NCBI RefSeq assembly: GCF_016428595.1
Contig: NZ_JAELVQ010000019.1
Coordinates: 1 to 64,000 of the forward strand
DNA from: Snuella sedimenti
Lineage (GTDB): Bacteria; Bacteroidota; Bacteroidia; Flavobacteriales; Flavobacteriaceae
DNA: 64,000 nucleotides
Direction of reading: 5' to 3'
Below are positions 34,301-45,200 of the stretch, in pieces (position 1 is the first letter of the stretch; the number at the start of each line of letters is the position of its first letter). A program made the position numbers and the translations under genes. The notes under the pieces were generated by a model. It saw only the letters and a program-made list of their open reading frames with translations. It was not told the origin of the DNA and made no database searches.

Positions 34301-35572
34301 TTATAAAGTTACGTTAAAAGTAAATTTAAGAGCCACATTATCTTCTACTTGTGACAAGTGGTAGGCGCCATAACGATAGGTGAAACTTAAACCAAAACCA
34401 AACAGTAGTTTGTTGATTTCAAAACCAGATTCGGTATAGCCATGATTTAGCGTGTCAAAACTCATGTTCAAGTGCCTATCAATGTTTTTCATAGTGCCAA
34501 TAGCATAACGCGTTATTAAAACAAGTTGTGGCTTATAACGTTCAGTAATTTCAAAAGGTATTAGGTACTGTTTAAATTGAATGGTAGCAAACTTATCTGA
34601 AAAGAACTCATTAAAGAACATGGTTTCAAAACTATTTAATCCGGCCACTGAAAAGCGTTGAAGTATTTGTTGTTTGTTTATGTTGTTAGGATACGCATGG
34701 TACAAGTGGGTTAAGGGTGTGTTGCCATTTGCAATGCCCGAAACCAAAATAAGCTCAGAAGCAAGGTTGTCTTTTGCTCCGGTTTGATAAATAGTCCTGA
34801 AATCTACTTTAGAAAAAGCGAAATCACTTTTAAATACATCCTTAAAATTTTTAGTGTACTGTAAAGTGAATTTTGGAAATCTTTTTTTGGTTTCTTTCAA
34901 TCCTTTTTCGGAGTATTCGAAATTACTAAAGGGACTCCATTGGAATGCTATTTTTAAAGCACTTAGATCGTATGTGTTGTAGCTTAGGTCATTTATATAG
35001 AAACTGTAATTGTAGGTGGGTTCTATTTTGCTTACCGCGAATTGCGTTTCTGTCAATAATTTAGAGAATAGCCGATGTTCTAGGGAAATAGCTTTAGTGA
35101 TATGTTTGTGAAACAGATCGATATTTAATAAGCGTGGTTCAAAAAACTGGAAAAAACGCTTATCCGTTAGAAATTTTGTACTACCGGTTTCCTGTAAGTC
35201 ATCGGTATACGATAAGTTTATCCAAGTGTTGGTTTTAGGGGCAATCCTAAAACCGCCTCCCATACTATATTTAAGCCGTTGATCGGCAAAACCGTAAACA
35301 AGATAACCGTTTAAACGGTATTTTCTGGAAAATGTATTATTCGTAACGCCACCTAGTCCTGTTCTAAAGCCTTCATGCTGATTGAATTTCACGAGATACC
35401 TTAAATCGAAATTAAAGTATTTTGTAGGCAAAAAACCATTCCCCAATTGTTTTATGAAAAGGCTTTTTTTAATAGAATCCTGCTGCGTTCCAAAAGCCGT
35501 GTTAGAAGCTGTTTGTGTGTATGCCAATGCAGAAAACAAACAAAAAAAAAGAAGATAAATAGGTTTTAACAT
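34301..35572 (-). CDS. Outer-membrane beta-barrel protein (DUF5686-like, barrel only)
   Basis: This 423-residue protein has a signal peptide ending near ALAYTQ. The rest is rich in alternating strands, with YFNFDLRYLVKFNQHEGFRTGLGG and RIAPKTNTWINLSYTDD, and a C-terminal strand TFNVTL suited to BAM recognition. The pattern matches the barrel half of DUF5686 proteins, which usually carry an N-terminal carboxypeptidase-like domain that is absent here. Function unknown. It lies 60 bp downstream of frr and is separated from it by a terminator. Confidence 0.78.
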   Translation of the reverse strand: MLKPIYLLFFCLFSALAYTQTASNTAFGTQQDSIKKSLFIKQLGNGFLPTKYFNFDLRYLVKFNQHEGFRTGLGGVTNNTFSRKYRLNGYLVYGFADQRLKYSMGGGFRIAPKTNTWINLSYTDDLQETGSTKFLTDKRFFQFFEPRLLNIDLFHKHITKAISLEHRLFSKLLTETQFAVSKIEPTYNYSFYINDLSYNTYDLSALKIAFQWSPFSNFEYSEKGLKETKKRFPKFTLQYTKNFKDVFKSDFAFSKVDFRTIYQTGAKDNLASELILVSGIANGNTPLTHLYHAYPNNINKQQILQRFSVAGLNSFETMFFNEFFSDKFATIQFKQYLIPFEITERYKPQLVLITRYAIGTMKNIDRHLNMSFDTLNHGYTESGFEINKLLFGFGLSFTYRYGAYHLSQVEDNVALKFTFNVTL

Positions 35573-35601
35573 TCGCGCAAAAAAGCAACAGGTTAGGTTA
35601 C

Positions 35602-35625
35602 AAAAAAAGCGACATTTAAGTCGCT
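35602..35625 (-). terminator. Terminator after frr
   Basis: On the minus strand AGCGAC pairs with GTCGCT and is followed by seven T. It closes the pyrH-frr unit. Confidence 0.88.
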
Positions 35626-35632
35626 TCCCAAG

Positions 35633-36190
35633 TTATACAGTCATAATTTCGTTTTCCTTGGTGGTGAAAATGTCGTCAACTTTCTTAACGTATTTGTCGG
35701 TCATTTGTTGTACGTCAATTTCAGCATTGTTCTTTAGATCCTCAGAAACATCTTCTAATTTTTTAATTTCGTTATTAGCGTCTTTTCTAGCGTTTCTAAT
35801 TCCAATTTTTGCTTCTTCGGCTTCAGATTTAGCTTGTTTAGCCAATTCGCGGCGACGTTCTTCTGTTAAAGGCGGTACGTTAATTATAATGGATTCGCCA
35901 TTGTTCATAGGGTTAAATCCAAGGTTAGCATACATAATACCACGTTCAATCTCTTGAAGCATACTTTTTTCCCAAGGCTGAACAGTTATGGTTCTACCAT
36001 CTGGGGTGTTAACATTGGCAACCTGACTTAGTGGCGTTTGCGAACCGTAATAATCTACCATTACACTTCCAAGCATAGCAGGGCTGGCCTTTCCAGCTCT
36101 TATGTTTACTAATTGCTTTTCTAAGTGTTTAATAGCCTTGTCCATTGCTTCTTTTGTCGTATCTAAGATAAACTGTATGTCGTCGTTCAT
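35633..36190 (-). CDS. frr: Ribosome recycling factor
   Basis: This 185-residue protein has the full two-domain length. With EF-G it splits the post-termination ribosome. Signatures are KAIKHLEKQLVNIRAGKASPAML, then DGRTITVQPWEKSML and GIMYANLGFNP; the long coiled-coil half ends in MTDKYVKKVDDIFTTKENEIM. It follows pyrH by 123 bp; a TAAATTTG box (36235-36242, minus) in the gap suggests its own promoter as well. Confidence 0.98.
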   Translation of the reverse strand: MNDDIQFILDTTKEAMDKAIKHLEKQLVNIRAGKASPAMLGSVMVDYYGSQTPLSQVANVNTPDGRTITVQPWEKSMLQEIERGIMYANLGFNPMNNGESIIINVPPLTEERRRELAKQAKSEAEEAKIGIRNARKDANNEIKKLEDVSEDLKNNAEIDVQQMTDKYVKKVDDIFTTKENEIMTV

Positions 36191-36313
36191 GGGTATTAAC
36201 TTTAGTGTTAAGTAGTTAATTAATATTCATCTTACAAATTTATTATAAAAAATAAAGCACATAGAAATTATTTTTTACAATTATTTAGCCTTTATTTCAA
36301 AAATCAAGCCAAG

Positions 36314-37021
36314 TTATATATTTACTTTTGTTCCAATGTTTTCTCCCGATACAACTTTTAGTAAATTGCCTTTTTTGTTCATATCGAAAACTATAATTGG
36401 TAATTCGTTTTCCTGACTTAAAGTAAAAGCAGTTGTGTCCATTACCTTTAATCCTTTTCTTAGCACATCGTCAAAAGAAATGGTGTTGAACTTAGTCGCT
36501 TTAGCGTCTTTTTCGGGATCGGCATTGTAGATGCCATCTACGCGCGTTCCCTTTAAAATAACATCGGCTTCAATTTCTATAGCTCTTAAAACGGCTGCAG
36601 AATCGGTTGTGAAATAAGGGTTTCCTGTCCCGCCTCCAAAAATAACAACACGGCCTTTTTCCAAATGACGCATCGCTCTTCGGCGAATAAAAGGTTCGGC
36701 AACTTCGTTTATCTTAATGGCGGATTGCAATCGGGTAGGAATACCTGCATTTTCGAGTGCACTTTGTAAGGCTAGACCATTAATAACGGTTGCCAGCATG
36801 CCCATATGGTCGCCTTGAACGCGATCCATACCTTCACTAGCTCCAGCGACGCCCCTAAAAATATTACCACCACCAATTACGATGGCTACTTCAACACCTT
36901 TATCTGTAATTGCCTTTATGTCTGCAGCGTATTCCGATAAGCGTTCGGGGTCAATACCGTATTGGCGATCCCCCATTAAGGCCTCACCAGATAGTTTAAG
37001 AAGTATGCGTTTGTATTTCAT
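36314..37021 (-). CDS. pyrH: Uridylate kinase
   Basis: This 235-residue amino-acid-kinase-fold enzyme makes UDP from UMP. Motifs: [14 protein letters not shown] at the N-terminus, [10 protein letters not shown] for phosphate binding, and [19 protein letters not shown]. It forms the usual pair with frr. A TAGTTTTG box (37071-37078, minus) lies upstream, and CCGATCCAATCGG in the leader can form a small hairpin. The usual neighbours rpsB-tsf lie further upstream, beyond an inserted plus-strand gene. Confidence 0.97.
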   Translation of the reverse strand: MKYKRILLKLSGEALMGDRQYGIDPERLSEYAADIKAITDKGVEVAIVIGGGNIFRGVAGASEGMDRVQGDHMGMLATVINGLALQSALENAGIPTRLQSAIKINEVAEPFIRRRAMRHLEKGRVVIFGGGTGNPYFTTDSAAVLRAIEIEADVILKGTRVDGIYNADPEKDAKATKFNTISFDDVLRKGLKVMDTTAFTLSQENELPIIVFDMNKKGNLLKVVSGENIGTKVNI

Positions 37022-37365
37022 TGAATTTATTATAAAAATGATATCCGATTGGATCGGAATAAAAGTTGTGCAAAACTACATATTTTTTTGTGGATTATCG
37101 AAGAGGTACAGACCAAAAAAAGTTTGTGCAAAATCTTACTGTTTATAATATTCAATTTTCACTTTAACCCATAAAGTTTAAATGAGTTCTATAACATCGT
37201 AGAAGTAGGGGCTTTTTTAATTAAAAGTTTATATCTGCTGTTGGTGTTAAGTAGTTTTTGTCATATCTTGCTTACAAAACATAGTGTTTTTATGTTTGGC
37301 AATACACATGGGAAATTATTGCTTTTATCGCTGTTTTTTATCGCTTATTTGGATTTGTTTTATTT
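37022..37365. other. Divergent intergenic region, pyrH / aspartyl protease-like gene
   Basis: These 344 bp contain the pyrH -7 box (TAGTTTTG at 37071-37078, minus) and a CCGATtggATCGG dyad at 37046-37058. No gene is visible in the rest. Confidence 0.55.
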
Positions 37366-38886
37366 ATGAAAAAGTTTCAAGATATACTGTTAAATGTTCT
37401 GTTTGGGATCTTAACTGTCATTATTATATTGTTGTTAAGCATTATTATTTTTGTGTTGATATTTGATTTTTCTAGAGGTATAGAAAAGATATTAATAGCA
37501 GGTGCTTCTATTTTACTGAGTCTTTTATTGGTGTTTCTTTTTAAGAAAGAGAAGATGTATGGTGCTATAGTTTTAATGGTTTCTAGCGCAATGGCTTCCT
37601 TTTTATGTTATAACGGAGTTCTGGATATAATATCAGAAAAGCGAAATGTATGGATGAATTATACCACGCTTTGGAAAAATGAAAATCATGCTATATCCAT
37701 GCCTTTTTTTGTGAGTCCAACGGGACACATTTATCTTAAGGTTAAAATAAATGGAGAGAAGAAATATTTAAGTTTTGATACGGGATCTTTGTCTACTGTT
37801 TTACATGAGAAGTACATTGCCTCAAAGTTAATGGATACTATTGTAGCGACATCTTCACAAGCTAGAAATGATAAAATGTCAGTTCATAAATTAGATATTC
37901 TTTCTTTAGGTGATTTGACCTTTAGAAAGTTAACTTATACTGCTTTAAAAAAGGATGCATGGGATTCATGTGGGATTTTCTATAATCAAGATTCTATTGC
38001 TGGCATAATAGGGAGAAACATTATAAATAATTTTGTTTGGGATTTCGATATGGTAAATCATAAGGTATATGTAAAAGACAATCCGTATTTAGATTCCATA
38101 ACAAACTCCAGAATTGTTCCTTTGAGTAGGTTGGGGATGGGGTGGTGTATTGATGTAATAGTAAACAACAATAAAAAAAAGGTTATACTTGATTCTGGAA
38201 ATAATATGATTCTCAATATAACAGATACCATTAAAGTAGCAAAAACTTACACGTATTCCATTACGAATGCAGGTAAGTCGAAAGGCATCTTTTCCTATTT
38301 AGATTGTAATGGGAATGCAGTTAAAATAGATTCAAATAGTATAAATAAAAGTGCAAAGCGCAGAGTATTCGCAAACCTAGGTATTGCCGATACACTTTAT
38401 AAAGAGACCTTTGTAGTAGATAGATCGACATCAAATTTATTAGGAGTCCCATTGTTTTGGGAGTATGAAAGGGTCGTTCTAGATTTTATTAATAAAAAAA
38501 TGTTTCTTGTTAATCCAGTAAAAAGAACTAATGTCAATCAAATTTCAGTAAGAAGTAGGAAGGAATTGTGGAAAACAAAATTAGACGCACTTTCTCAATC
38601 AGGATATTATGAGATATATTATAAAGAAGCAATTAAAATAAAAACTAAAACTAAATTTACTCTAGATACTATGGTTTTTAGTTTTAAAGGCAAAACCAAA
38701 GTGTTTGGTACTGTAATATTAAATAAAAGTGACCAAGTGGAGACCTTTGAAGTTGATAGCATAAAAGGAAGAGGATATATTCGAAATAATAAGAGTAATT
38801 ATTTTAAGGAGGGTAGTCAGATTATAAGTTTACGTTTACGAGATAATATCATCCTAGAAAATCAGAATTTAATAGAGGTGTTGTAG
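37366..38886 (+). CDS. Membrane-anchored aspartyl protease-like protein
   Basis: This 506-residue protein has three hydrophobic segments in the first ~95 residues (about 10-35, 40-58 and 64-82), followed by an outward-facing domain. YLSFDTGSLSTVLHEKY is a retropepsin/pepsin-like Asp-Thr-Gly site. A second site, KVILDSGNNMIL, about 130 residues on, is the Asp-Ser-Gly variant, consistent with a two-lobed protease. IIGRNIINNFVWDFDMVNHKVYV is the typical strand after the first lobe. The last ~120 residues are unassigned. It is AT-rich and lies on the opposite strand to its neighbours, splitting the usual rpsB-tsf-pyrH-frr order, so it is probably a later insertion. Confidence 0.75.
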   Translation: MKKFQDILLNVLFGILTVIIILLLSIIIFVLIFDFSRGIEKILIAGASILLSLLLVFLFKKEKMYGAIVLMVSSAMASFLCYNGVLDIISEKRNVWMNYTTLWKNENHAISMPFFVSPTGHIYLKVKINGEKKYLSFDTGSLSTVLHEKYIASKLMDTIVATSSQARNDKMSVHKLDILSLGDLTFRKLTYTALKKDAWDSCGIFYNQDSIAGIIGRNIINNFVWDFDMVNHKVYVKDNPYLDSITNSRIVPLSRLGMGWCIDVIVNNNKKKVILDSGNNMILNITDTIKVAKTYTYSITNAGKSKGIFSYLDCNGNAVKIDSNSINKSAKRRVFANLGIADTLYKETFVVDRSTSNLLGVPLFWEYERVVLDFINKKMFLVNPVKRTNVNQISVRSRKELWKTKLDALSQSGYYEIYYKEAIKIKTKTKFTLDTMVFSFKGKTKVFGTVILNKSDQVETFEVDSIKGRGYIRNNKSNYFKEGSQIISLRLRDNIILENQNLIEVL

Positions 38887-38924
38887 TAAGAACATTGATG
38901 CTGCCAGGTTACATTATAAAAAAA

Positions 38925-38957
38925 GCCACTACATCCATAAAAGAGTAGTGGCCTTTT
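38925..38957. terminator. Bidirectional terminator between protease-like gene and tsf
   Basis: GCCACTAC pairs with GTAGTGGC around a 12-base loop. It is preceded by an A-run and followed by TTTTT (after C), so it serves both converging genes. Confidence 0.88.
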
Positions 38958-38983
38958 TAATATCTAAACGGTTATCGGATATA

Positions 38984-39958
38984 TTATCCTACTGAAGCAC
39001 GTTTGAAACCTGAGATTTCAACATCTCCATAGGTTTTAACATACTCTGCAACTGTTTTCTTTTCATCTTTAATAAACTTTTGATCCAATAAACATTGTTC
39101 TTGGTCTAAAGTTGTATTGTCTGAAATGAATCGCTCCATTTTACCTGGAAGAATTCTATCCCAAATTTGCTCTGGTTTACCTTCCGCTTTTAATTCGGCT
39201 TTAGCGTCTTCTTCAGCTTGGGCCAAAACTTCAGGCGTTAATTGTGCCATAGAGATGTATTTAGGAACGTTTTTAAGTGTTTTTCCTAAACGTGCCAACT
39301 CTTCATTATCTTTTTCAATAACAGCAATTCTAGCCTCAGTTTCAGAAGCGATGTACGCTGGATCAAAATCTTTGTAAGATAATGTTGTAGCGCCCATTGA
39401 AGCAACTTGCATAGCTACATCCTTAACTAAAGTTTCTGCGTTGTCTACTTTTGCAGACAATCCAACTAGAGCAGCAATTTTATTAATATGAACGTAAGAA
39501 CCAACGTAAGGAGCTTCTACAACTTCAAAAGCGTTGATGTCTAATTTCTCTCCAATAACACCAGTTTGTTCAACTAATTTATCAGCAACGGTCATGCCAT
39601 CAAAATCAGATGCCAAGAAAGCGTCTTTAGAATCGAAGTTTAATGCTATCTCACCCAATTGGTTTGCTAGTTTTAAGAAGTTTTCGTTTTTACCAACAAA
39701 GTCAGTTTCACAACCTAAAACAATAGCAATACCTTTAGTTTGGTCTGCATTAACTTTAGCAACAGCAGCCCCTTCACTAGACTCTCTATCAGCTCTCTTT
39801 TCTGCTACTTTTTGTCCTTTTTTACGTAAAACTTCAATAGCTTTATCAAAATCACCACCAGCTTCAACTAAAGCTTTTTTACAATCCATCATTCCTGCAC
39901 CAGTAGCTTGTCTTAATTTGTTTACTTCTGCTGCTGTAATTTTTACCGTAGATTCCAT
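38984..39958 (-). CDS. tsf: Translation elongation factor Ts
   Basis: This 324-residue nucleotide exchange factor acts on EF-Tu. The N-terminal UBA-like module (VNKLRQATGAGMMDCKKALVEAGGD) is intact. The TDF motif region reads CETDFVGKNENFLKLA, and the duplicated core domain follows. It is longer than E. coli EF-Ts (283), as usual in this phylum. It follows rpsB by 84 bp in the same direction. Confidence 0.97.
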   Translation of the reverse strand: MESTVKITAAEVNKLRQATGAGMMDCKKALVEAGGDFDKAIEVLRKKGQKVAEKRADRESSEGAAVAKVNADQTKGIAIVLGCETDFVGKNENFLKLANQLGEIALNFDSKDAFLASDFDGMTVADKLVEQTGVIGEKLDINAFEVVEAPYVGSYVHINKIAALVGLSAKVDNAETLVKDVAMQVASMGATTLSYKDFDPAYIASETEARIAVIEKDNEELARLGKTLKNVPKYISMAQLTPEVLAQAEEDAKAELKAEGKPEQIWDRILPGKMERFISDNTTLDQEQCLLDQKFIKDEKKTVAEYVKTYGDVEISGFKRASVG

Positions 39959-40042
39959 ACTATTTTAAAATTTAAAAAAGCCGTTCAAATATTTTAATAA
40001 AAAAAATAATTAAACGACTTATTTGTATTGTGTAATTGTTAA

Positions 40043-40819
40043 TTATTCTTCCTCTTCAGCTGCAACTTTTTTAGCAGGAGCTGCTTTTTTAGCCTTTGCG
40101 CTTTCTTTTGGAGCAGCTTCAGCTTCTTTTTCAGCTTTGCGTTCAGCTAAACCATTTGCGATAGCATCAGTTACGTGAGATAAGATTTTATCTATCGATT
40201 TAGAAGCGTCATCATTTGCAGGGATTACATAGTCAACTTGACGTGGGTCGGAGTTGGTATCTACCATAGCAAAAATAGGAATGTTTAATTTTTGAGCTTC
40301 TTTAATCGCGATGTGCTCACGCTTAATGTCTACAACAAATAAGGCTCCAGGTAAACGTGTCATATCGCTAATAGAACCTAAGTTTTTCTCTAACTTAGCT
40401 CTTAAACGATCAACTTGTAAACGCTCTTTTTTAGATAACGTGTTAAAAGTACCATCCTTCTTCATTCTATCGATAGAAGCCATTTTTTTAACAGCTTTTC
40501 TAATAGTAACAAAGTTGGTTAACATACCACCTGGCCATCTTTCTGTGATGTAAGGCATGTTAATGGCACTTGCTTTTTCAGCAACGATATCTTTAGCTTG
40601 CTTTTTTGTTGCAACGAATAATATTTTACGACCAGAGTTAGCAATTTTGCTTAAAGCAGCACTTGCTTCTTCAATTTTAGCCGCAGTTTTATATAGGTTG
40701 ATAATATGGATGCCATTGCGCTCCATATAAACGTAAGGAGCCATGTTTGGATCCCACTTACGTGTAAGGTGACCGAAATGTACACCTGCTTCGAGTAATT
40801 CTTTTACTTCTACTGCCAT
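40043..40819 (-). CDS. rpsB: 30S ribosomal protein S2
   Basis: This 258-residue protein has GVHFGHLTRKWDPNMAPY and the later WPGGMLTNFVTIRKAVK, and then IFAMVDTNSDPRQVDYVIPANDDASKSI, all standard S2 signatures. The C-terminal ~35 residues form a Lys/Ala/Glu-rich tail typical of Bacteroidota S2. Its 218-bp upstream gap to rpsI is long for this cluster and may hold an autoregulatory leader. Confidence 0.98.
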   Translation of the reverse strand: MAVEVKELLEAGVHFGHLTRKWDPNMAPYVYMERNGIHIINLYKTAAKIEEASAALSKIANSGRKILFVATKKQAKDIVAEKASAINMPYITERWPGGMLTNFVTIRKAVKKMASIDRMKKDGTFNTLSKKERLQVDRLRAKLEKNLGSISDMTRLPGALFVVDIKREHIAIKEAQKLNIPIFAMVDTNSDPRQVDYVIPANDDASKSIDKILSHVTDAIANGLAERKAEKEAEAAPKESAKAKKAAPAKKVAAEEEE

Positions 40820-41037
40820 TTTTTAATAGTTTACGTTCTGTTGAATTAGCAATGGTCAAGTGGTCTTTTTTAAATCGCCTTGATCATTTAGATGCTAAAC
40901 TAAATCCCGTCTTTTACGACATGGACAACAATAACTAGTTTTTTGTAATGCTGAATTTATTTCAGCATCGGTTTAATTTTCTTTTTTGAACTTGATTAAG
41001 GTAGCTGATAAGCAGAACCCGAATCCAGTTCAGGATA
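40820..41037 (-). other. 218-bp leader region upstream of rpsB
   Basis: On the minus strand a hairpin ATGCTGAA/TTCAGCAT (40948-40967, loop of four) is visible just after rpsI. It lacks a T-run. The remaining sequence up to the rpsB start has no gene. S2 leaders are autoregulated in several bacteria, so an RNA element here is possible but not shown. Confidence 0.45.
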
Positions 41038-41424
41038 TTAACGTTTAGAGAACTGGAATTTCTTACGCGCTTTCTTCTGACCGAATTTCTTACGCTCAAC
41101 CATTCTTGGATCTCTCGTTAATAAACCTTCTGGTTTTAAGATGGATCTGTTTTCAGCATCAACTTCGCATAAAGCACGTGAAATTGCTAAGCGAACAGCT
41201 TCTGCTTGTCCAGTGATACCACCTCCATATACATTAACGGTAATATCAAAGTTGCTATCATTGTTAGTCATAACTAAAGGTTGTTTTACCTTATACTGCA
41301 AAGTAGCAGTAGTAAAATAATTAGCTACGTCTTTTTTGTTAACTGTAATGTCTCCTTTTCCTGGGGCAACATATACACGAGCAACAGCCGTCTTTCTACG
41401 ACCAATTTTGTGAATTACTTCCAT
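41038..41424 (-). CDS. rpsI: 30S ribosomal protein S9
   Basis: This 128-residue protein starts [17 protein letters not shown]. It contains [21 protein letters not shown] and has the basic tail [14 protein letters not shown] that reaches the P-site. The start codon overlaps the rplM stop by one base, the universal L13-S9 pairing with translational coupling. Confidence 0.98.
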   Translation of the reverse strand: MEVIHKIGRRKTAVARVYVAPGKGDITVNKKDVANYFTTATLQYKVKQPLVMTNNDSNFDITVNVYGGGITGQAEAVRLAISRALCEVDAENRSILKPEGLLTRDPRMVERKKFGQKKARKKFQFSKR

Positions 41425-41879
41425 TATTTGAATTCGTTTAAGTTAATTGTTTTTGGTTTTTGTGCAGCATGCGCATGCTCTGAACCAACAACAACTGTTA
41501 GATTGCGGAATAAATTTGCTCCTAATTTGTTTTTAGGAAGCATTCCTTTTACTGATTTCTCTACTATTCTTGCTGGATCTTTTCCAAACAATTCAGTAGC
41601 AGTTAAACTTCTTTGACCACCTGGATAGCCTGTGTGACGAATGTATGTCTTTTCGTTCCACTTGTTTCCAGTTAAGTTGATTTTCTCTGCATTGATAATA
41701 ATAACATTATCTCCACAGTCAACATGTGGGGTGAAGCTAGGCTTGTGTTTACCTCTTAATAGTTTTGCAACTTTAGAAGCTAAACGACCCAAAGTCTGAC
41801 CTTCAGCATCAACCAAAACCCACTCCTTGTTTACAGTGGCTTTGTTTGCTGAAATCGTTTTGTAGCTTAATGTGTCCAC
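41424..41879 (-). CDS. rplM: 50S ribosomal protein L13
   Basis: This 151-residue protein contains [25 protein letters not shown] and [17 protein letters not shown], and then [18 protein letters not shown], with [17 protein letters not shown] at the end; all are standard L13 sequence. It is the first gene of the rplM-rpsI pair and has a clear promoter at 41928-41958. Confidence 0.98.
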   Translation of the reverse strand: MDTLSYKTISANKATVNKEWVLVDAEGQTLGRLASKVAKLLRGKHKPSFTPHVDCGDNVIIINAEKINLTGNKWNEKTYIRHTGYPGGQRSLTATELFGKDPARIVEKSVKGMLPKNKLGANLFRNLTVVVGSEHAHAAQKPKTINLNEFK

Positions 41880-41927
41880 ACTAATAATTTTTTATTTATT
41901 AAACATTCCTCTCTCAAAAAGAGTTTG

Positions 41928-41958
41928 CAAATTTACGATTAAATATTTGATTACCAAA
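41928..41958 (-). promoter_or_regulatory. Promoter of rplM-rpsI
   Basis: On the minus strand TTTG (41958-41955) is followed after 19 bp by TAAATTTG (41935-41928). This is a good match to the Bacteroidota housekeeping promoter. The start codon is 48 bp further. The remainder of the divergent gap up to 42229 shows nothing else. Confidence 0.7.
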
Positions 41959-42229
41959 TAGTGGGTTAAGTTATTTTCAATCCGTTTTATGCTCCTAAAT
42001 ATCAGTGGTTTCGTTAGGGATTACTTTTTGGTACTTTGGGAGATAATTTTGGGATTTGCATCAATCTTTAAATGCCAATTCTTTTTTTGTTAAAATGTTA
42101 TTGGGTAAAAAGGCTATTGTTATGACTAAAAGGGTTTAATATATGGTTTTTGCATAAAAAGTAAATTGAATGATTGGTCAATTTATATTTTGTTGTTAAT
42201 TTAGCCGAAGAACATATAAATGTCAAATA

Positions 42230-45200
42230 ATGTTACGAATAGCTTCTTGTTTAGTGTTTTTATTTCTTATGGCCTGTGGTAACACGAATAAGTATAATGA
42301 AACGGAATATGATTGGGTAAGTTACCAACATGACAATCAGAACAGTGGTATTAGTCCTGTAGCACTGCACTTTCCCTTAACTCTAAATTGGCAGATTGAA
42401 AATGAAGCACCACAAGCGGCTTGGCCTGCGCCGGCTAAACAAGATTACTATAATAAGGTGAGAAAACTTGAGGCTCTGGTTACCTACGATAGGGCATACC
42501 ATACAACGGCAGCTAATGGACTGATTTATTTTTCCAGTTCTGCTACACATCAGGTATATTGTCATGATATAAGTACAGGTGAGAGAAAATGGTCCTTTTT
42601 TACAAATGGTCCTAATCGAACAGCCCCTACCATTAATAAAGGTCGATTGTTTTTTAGTTCGGATGATGGTTTTGTTTATTGTTTGGATGCCTATTCGGGG
42701 GAGTTGATCTGGAAATATAAGCCGGGAAAAAGCCATTTAAAGATTATCGGAAATGGGAAAGTGGTAGCCGCATCGCCATGTAGAACAGGTGTTTTGGTAA
42801 GGGGTGATACTTTATACGCAACCGAGGGGCTTTTACCAGAACAAGATGTTTATGTATCTGCGCTTAACGCTTCTAATGGTAGTGTTATTTGGGAACGCAA
42901 ACAAGAAGGGCTTGCACCGCAAGGGTATCCAGTAGTGTCTAATGACGAGATTTTCATTCCTAATAGTAGAACCCAACCGTATGTGTTACGTCGAGATAAT
43001 GGAGAATTGGTAAAAAAGCTAAAAGGTAAAGGCGGGGATTATCTTTCGTTGGCTAAAGATAAAATTGTGCACGGCGTAAATCATAATAGTGAGATTAAAT
43101 CAGATGATTTTTTAAGTGCCGCATTCAAAGGGCATAAGGTTATTATAGATAAGGAACGATATTTTGTGGCAGCCGATTTTCAATTAACCTCTATTGCTGG
43201 CAGTACTTATAATGAAATAACAAAAAAGAGAAAGGAATTGTCTCTAAGAATAAATGCGTTAACAGCCTCGATAAGGGAAAAGAAATTAGTTAAAAAAGAC
43301 GTGTCGACCGAATTGACTGATTTAACATATGCAAAATCGCAACTCGATTCCTTAACCAATAAAGAATTTAACTGGCAAACACCTATTAATAAACCAATCT
43401 CGATGGTGAAATCCAATAATGCAATTATAATCGGTGAAGTTGGTAAAGTGTCGGCTTACAATGTTAACGATGGTACCTTGGTCTGGACGCAACAAATTGA
43501 TGGACACCCTTATGGTATGTCCATTGCCAGCGAAAGTTTGTTTGTAAGTACCGATAAAGGAACCATTTATTGTTTTTCTTCTAATAAAGCGTCAAAAAAG
43601 AAGAAGGTAAAACAAGAAATTAATACGTCGTTTTATACCGAAAGTTCTAAAAGGGAAATGTTTGAAAAAGCAGCCGAAGCCATTTTAGAGCGAACGAACC
43701 GTAGGGCTGGTTTTTGTTTGATAACAAATTTTAACGAAGGAAGATTGGCTTATGAACTCGCTTTAGCATCCGATTTTCAAATTATTGGCGTAGAGTCCGA
43801 TCCAGATAAGGTGAAAAAAGCGAGAAAAAATTTAGATGCCTGTGGGATTTATGGTAAAAGAATTACACTCTTTGAAGGCAATCTGGAAGATTTAGAGTTT
43901 ACGAAGTACTTTGCAAACCTCATAACAGACGACAGGTTGGTGGAAAAAGGGACGATTGCTGTAAATGAAGCTGCGCTCTTTGAAGTTTTGCAACCTAATG
44001 GAGGTAAAGTCATTCTTACCAATAATGATTTTAAAGAAGCCGAATATCACGACTTGATAAACAAGGAGCGTTTTATAGATTGTAAGTGGTCCTATGATGA
44101 CGAATCACTTGTAGTAACAAGGCCAAGGCTACCGAATTCAGGAGAATGGACACATCTATACGGTAACCCGGCTAATACGGTTTCATCGGGAGATAAAAAG
44201 GTGAACGAAAAGATTATGCCACAATGGTTTGGACAACCCGGCCCAAGGGAAATGACAGACCGTCATCACAGGGCTGTTTCTCCATTATACAAAAATGGGA
44301 TTTTGTTTATCCCTAAAGATAATGGCGTTATTGCCTCTGATGCTTATAATGGCACTTTGCTTTGGAATAAAGATATAGCAAATTTTAGACGAATTAAAAT
44401 TTCAAGAGATGCAGGAAGCCTTGCTGTTGGTAACACCTATTTTTATGCGGTTGCGGACAACACCTGCAATGTTTTTGAACCATTAACCGGAGTGGAGAGG
44501 ACACCATTTAAGGTGCCTCAGTTATTTAATGTTGATAGGGATTGGGGGTATTTGGCAGTTGTTAATGATAAATTGTTTGGTAGTGCTCGAAAAACTAAGG
44601 CTACCTATAATGAATATAGCAGGTTTGATTGGGGTGAGTATAGTAATCTGGTGTGTAGCGATTACCTTTTTAGTATGCATAGTGAGAATGGTAAATTGCA
44701 TTGGACTTACAAAGATGGGATGGTATTAAATCCTACTATTACTATAGGCGAGGAGAAAATGTTTTTTGTAGAAAGTAGAAGTTCGGTTACAATGCAGGAT
44801 GAAGATGGACTTATAGATTTTAATACATTTAAAAAAGGAAAACCGTTTATAGTCGCTCTTGATACTAGAACAGGAAAAAAACTTTGGGAAAAAGCTTTTG
44901 ATTTCAGTTTGTTGGATCATGTGCTGTACGGAAGCTATGATAAAGGTTTGTTGGTACTTTCGGGATCGGGAAATAAAAATGGCGGTTTGTGGTATGGGAC
45001 CTATGTGTTTAAAGCCGAATCCGGCGACCTGGTATGGAAGCAAGAGCAAAAACATGCCGATTGGGTTAATGGATCGCATGGGGAACAACTGCATAGAGCA
45101 TTGATTATGGAAGACAAAGTATATGTAGAGCCTTTTGCTTATAATTTGTTTACAGGCGAGCAAGAGAAAGATTGGAAACTCAACAGGAAAGGACATAGCT

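Noticed and set aside
39534-39968. 144-codon frame opposite tsf
   Set aside because: It is the antisense shadow of a conserved gene; the composition follows the tsf codons.
40948-40967. Terminator after rpsI
   Set aside because: The hairpin is good, but no T-run follows on the minus strand; it is reported only as part of the rpsB leader region.
44726-45196. 156-codon frame opposite the propeller gene
   Set aside because: Antisense to a long gene with good motifs; no domain of its own.
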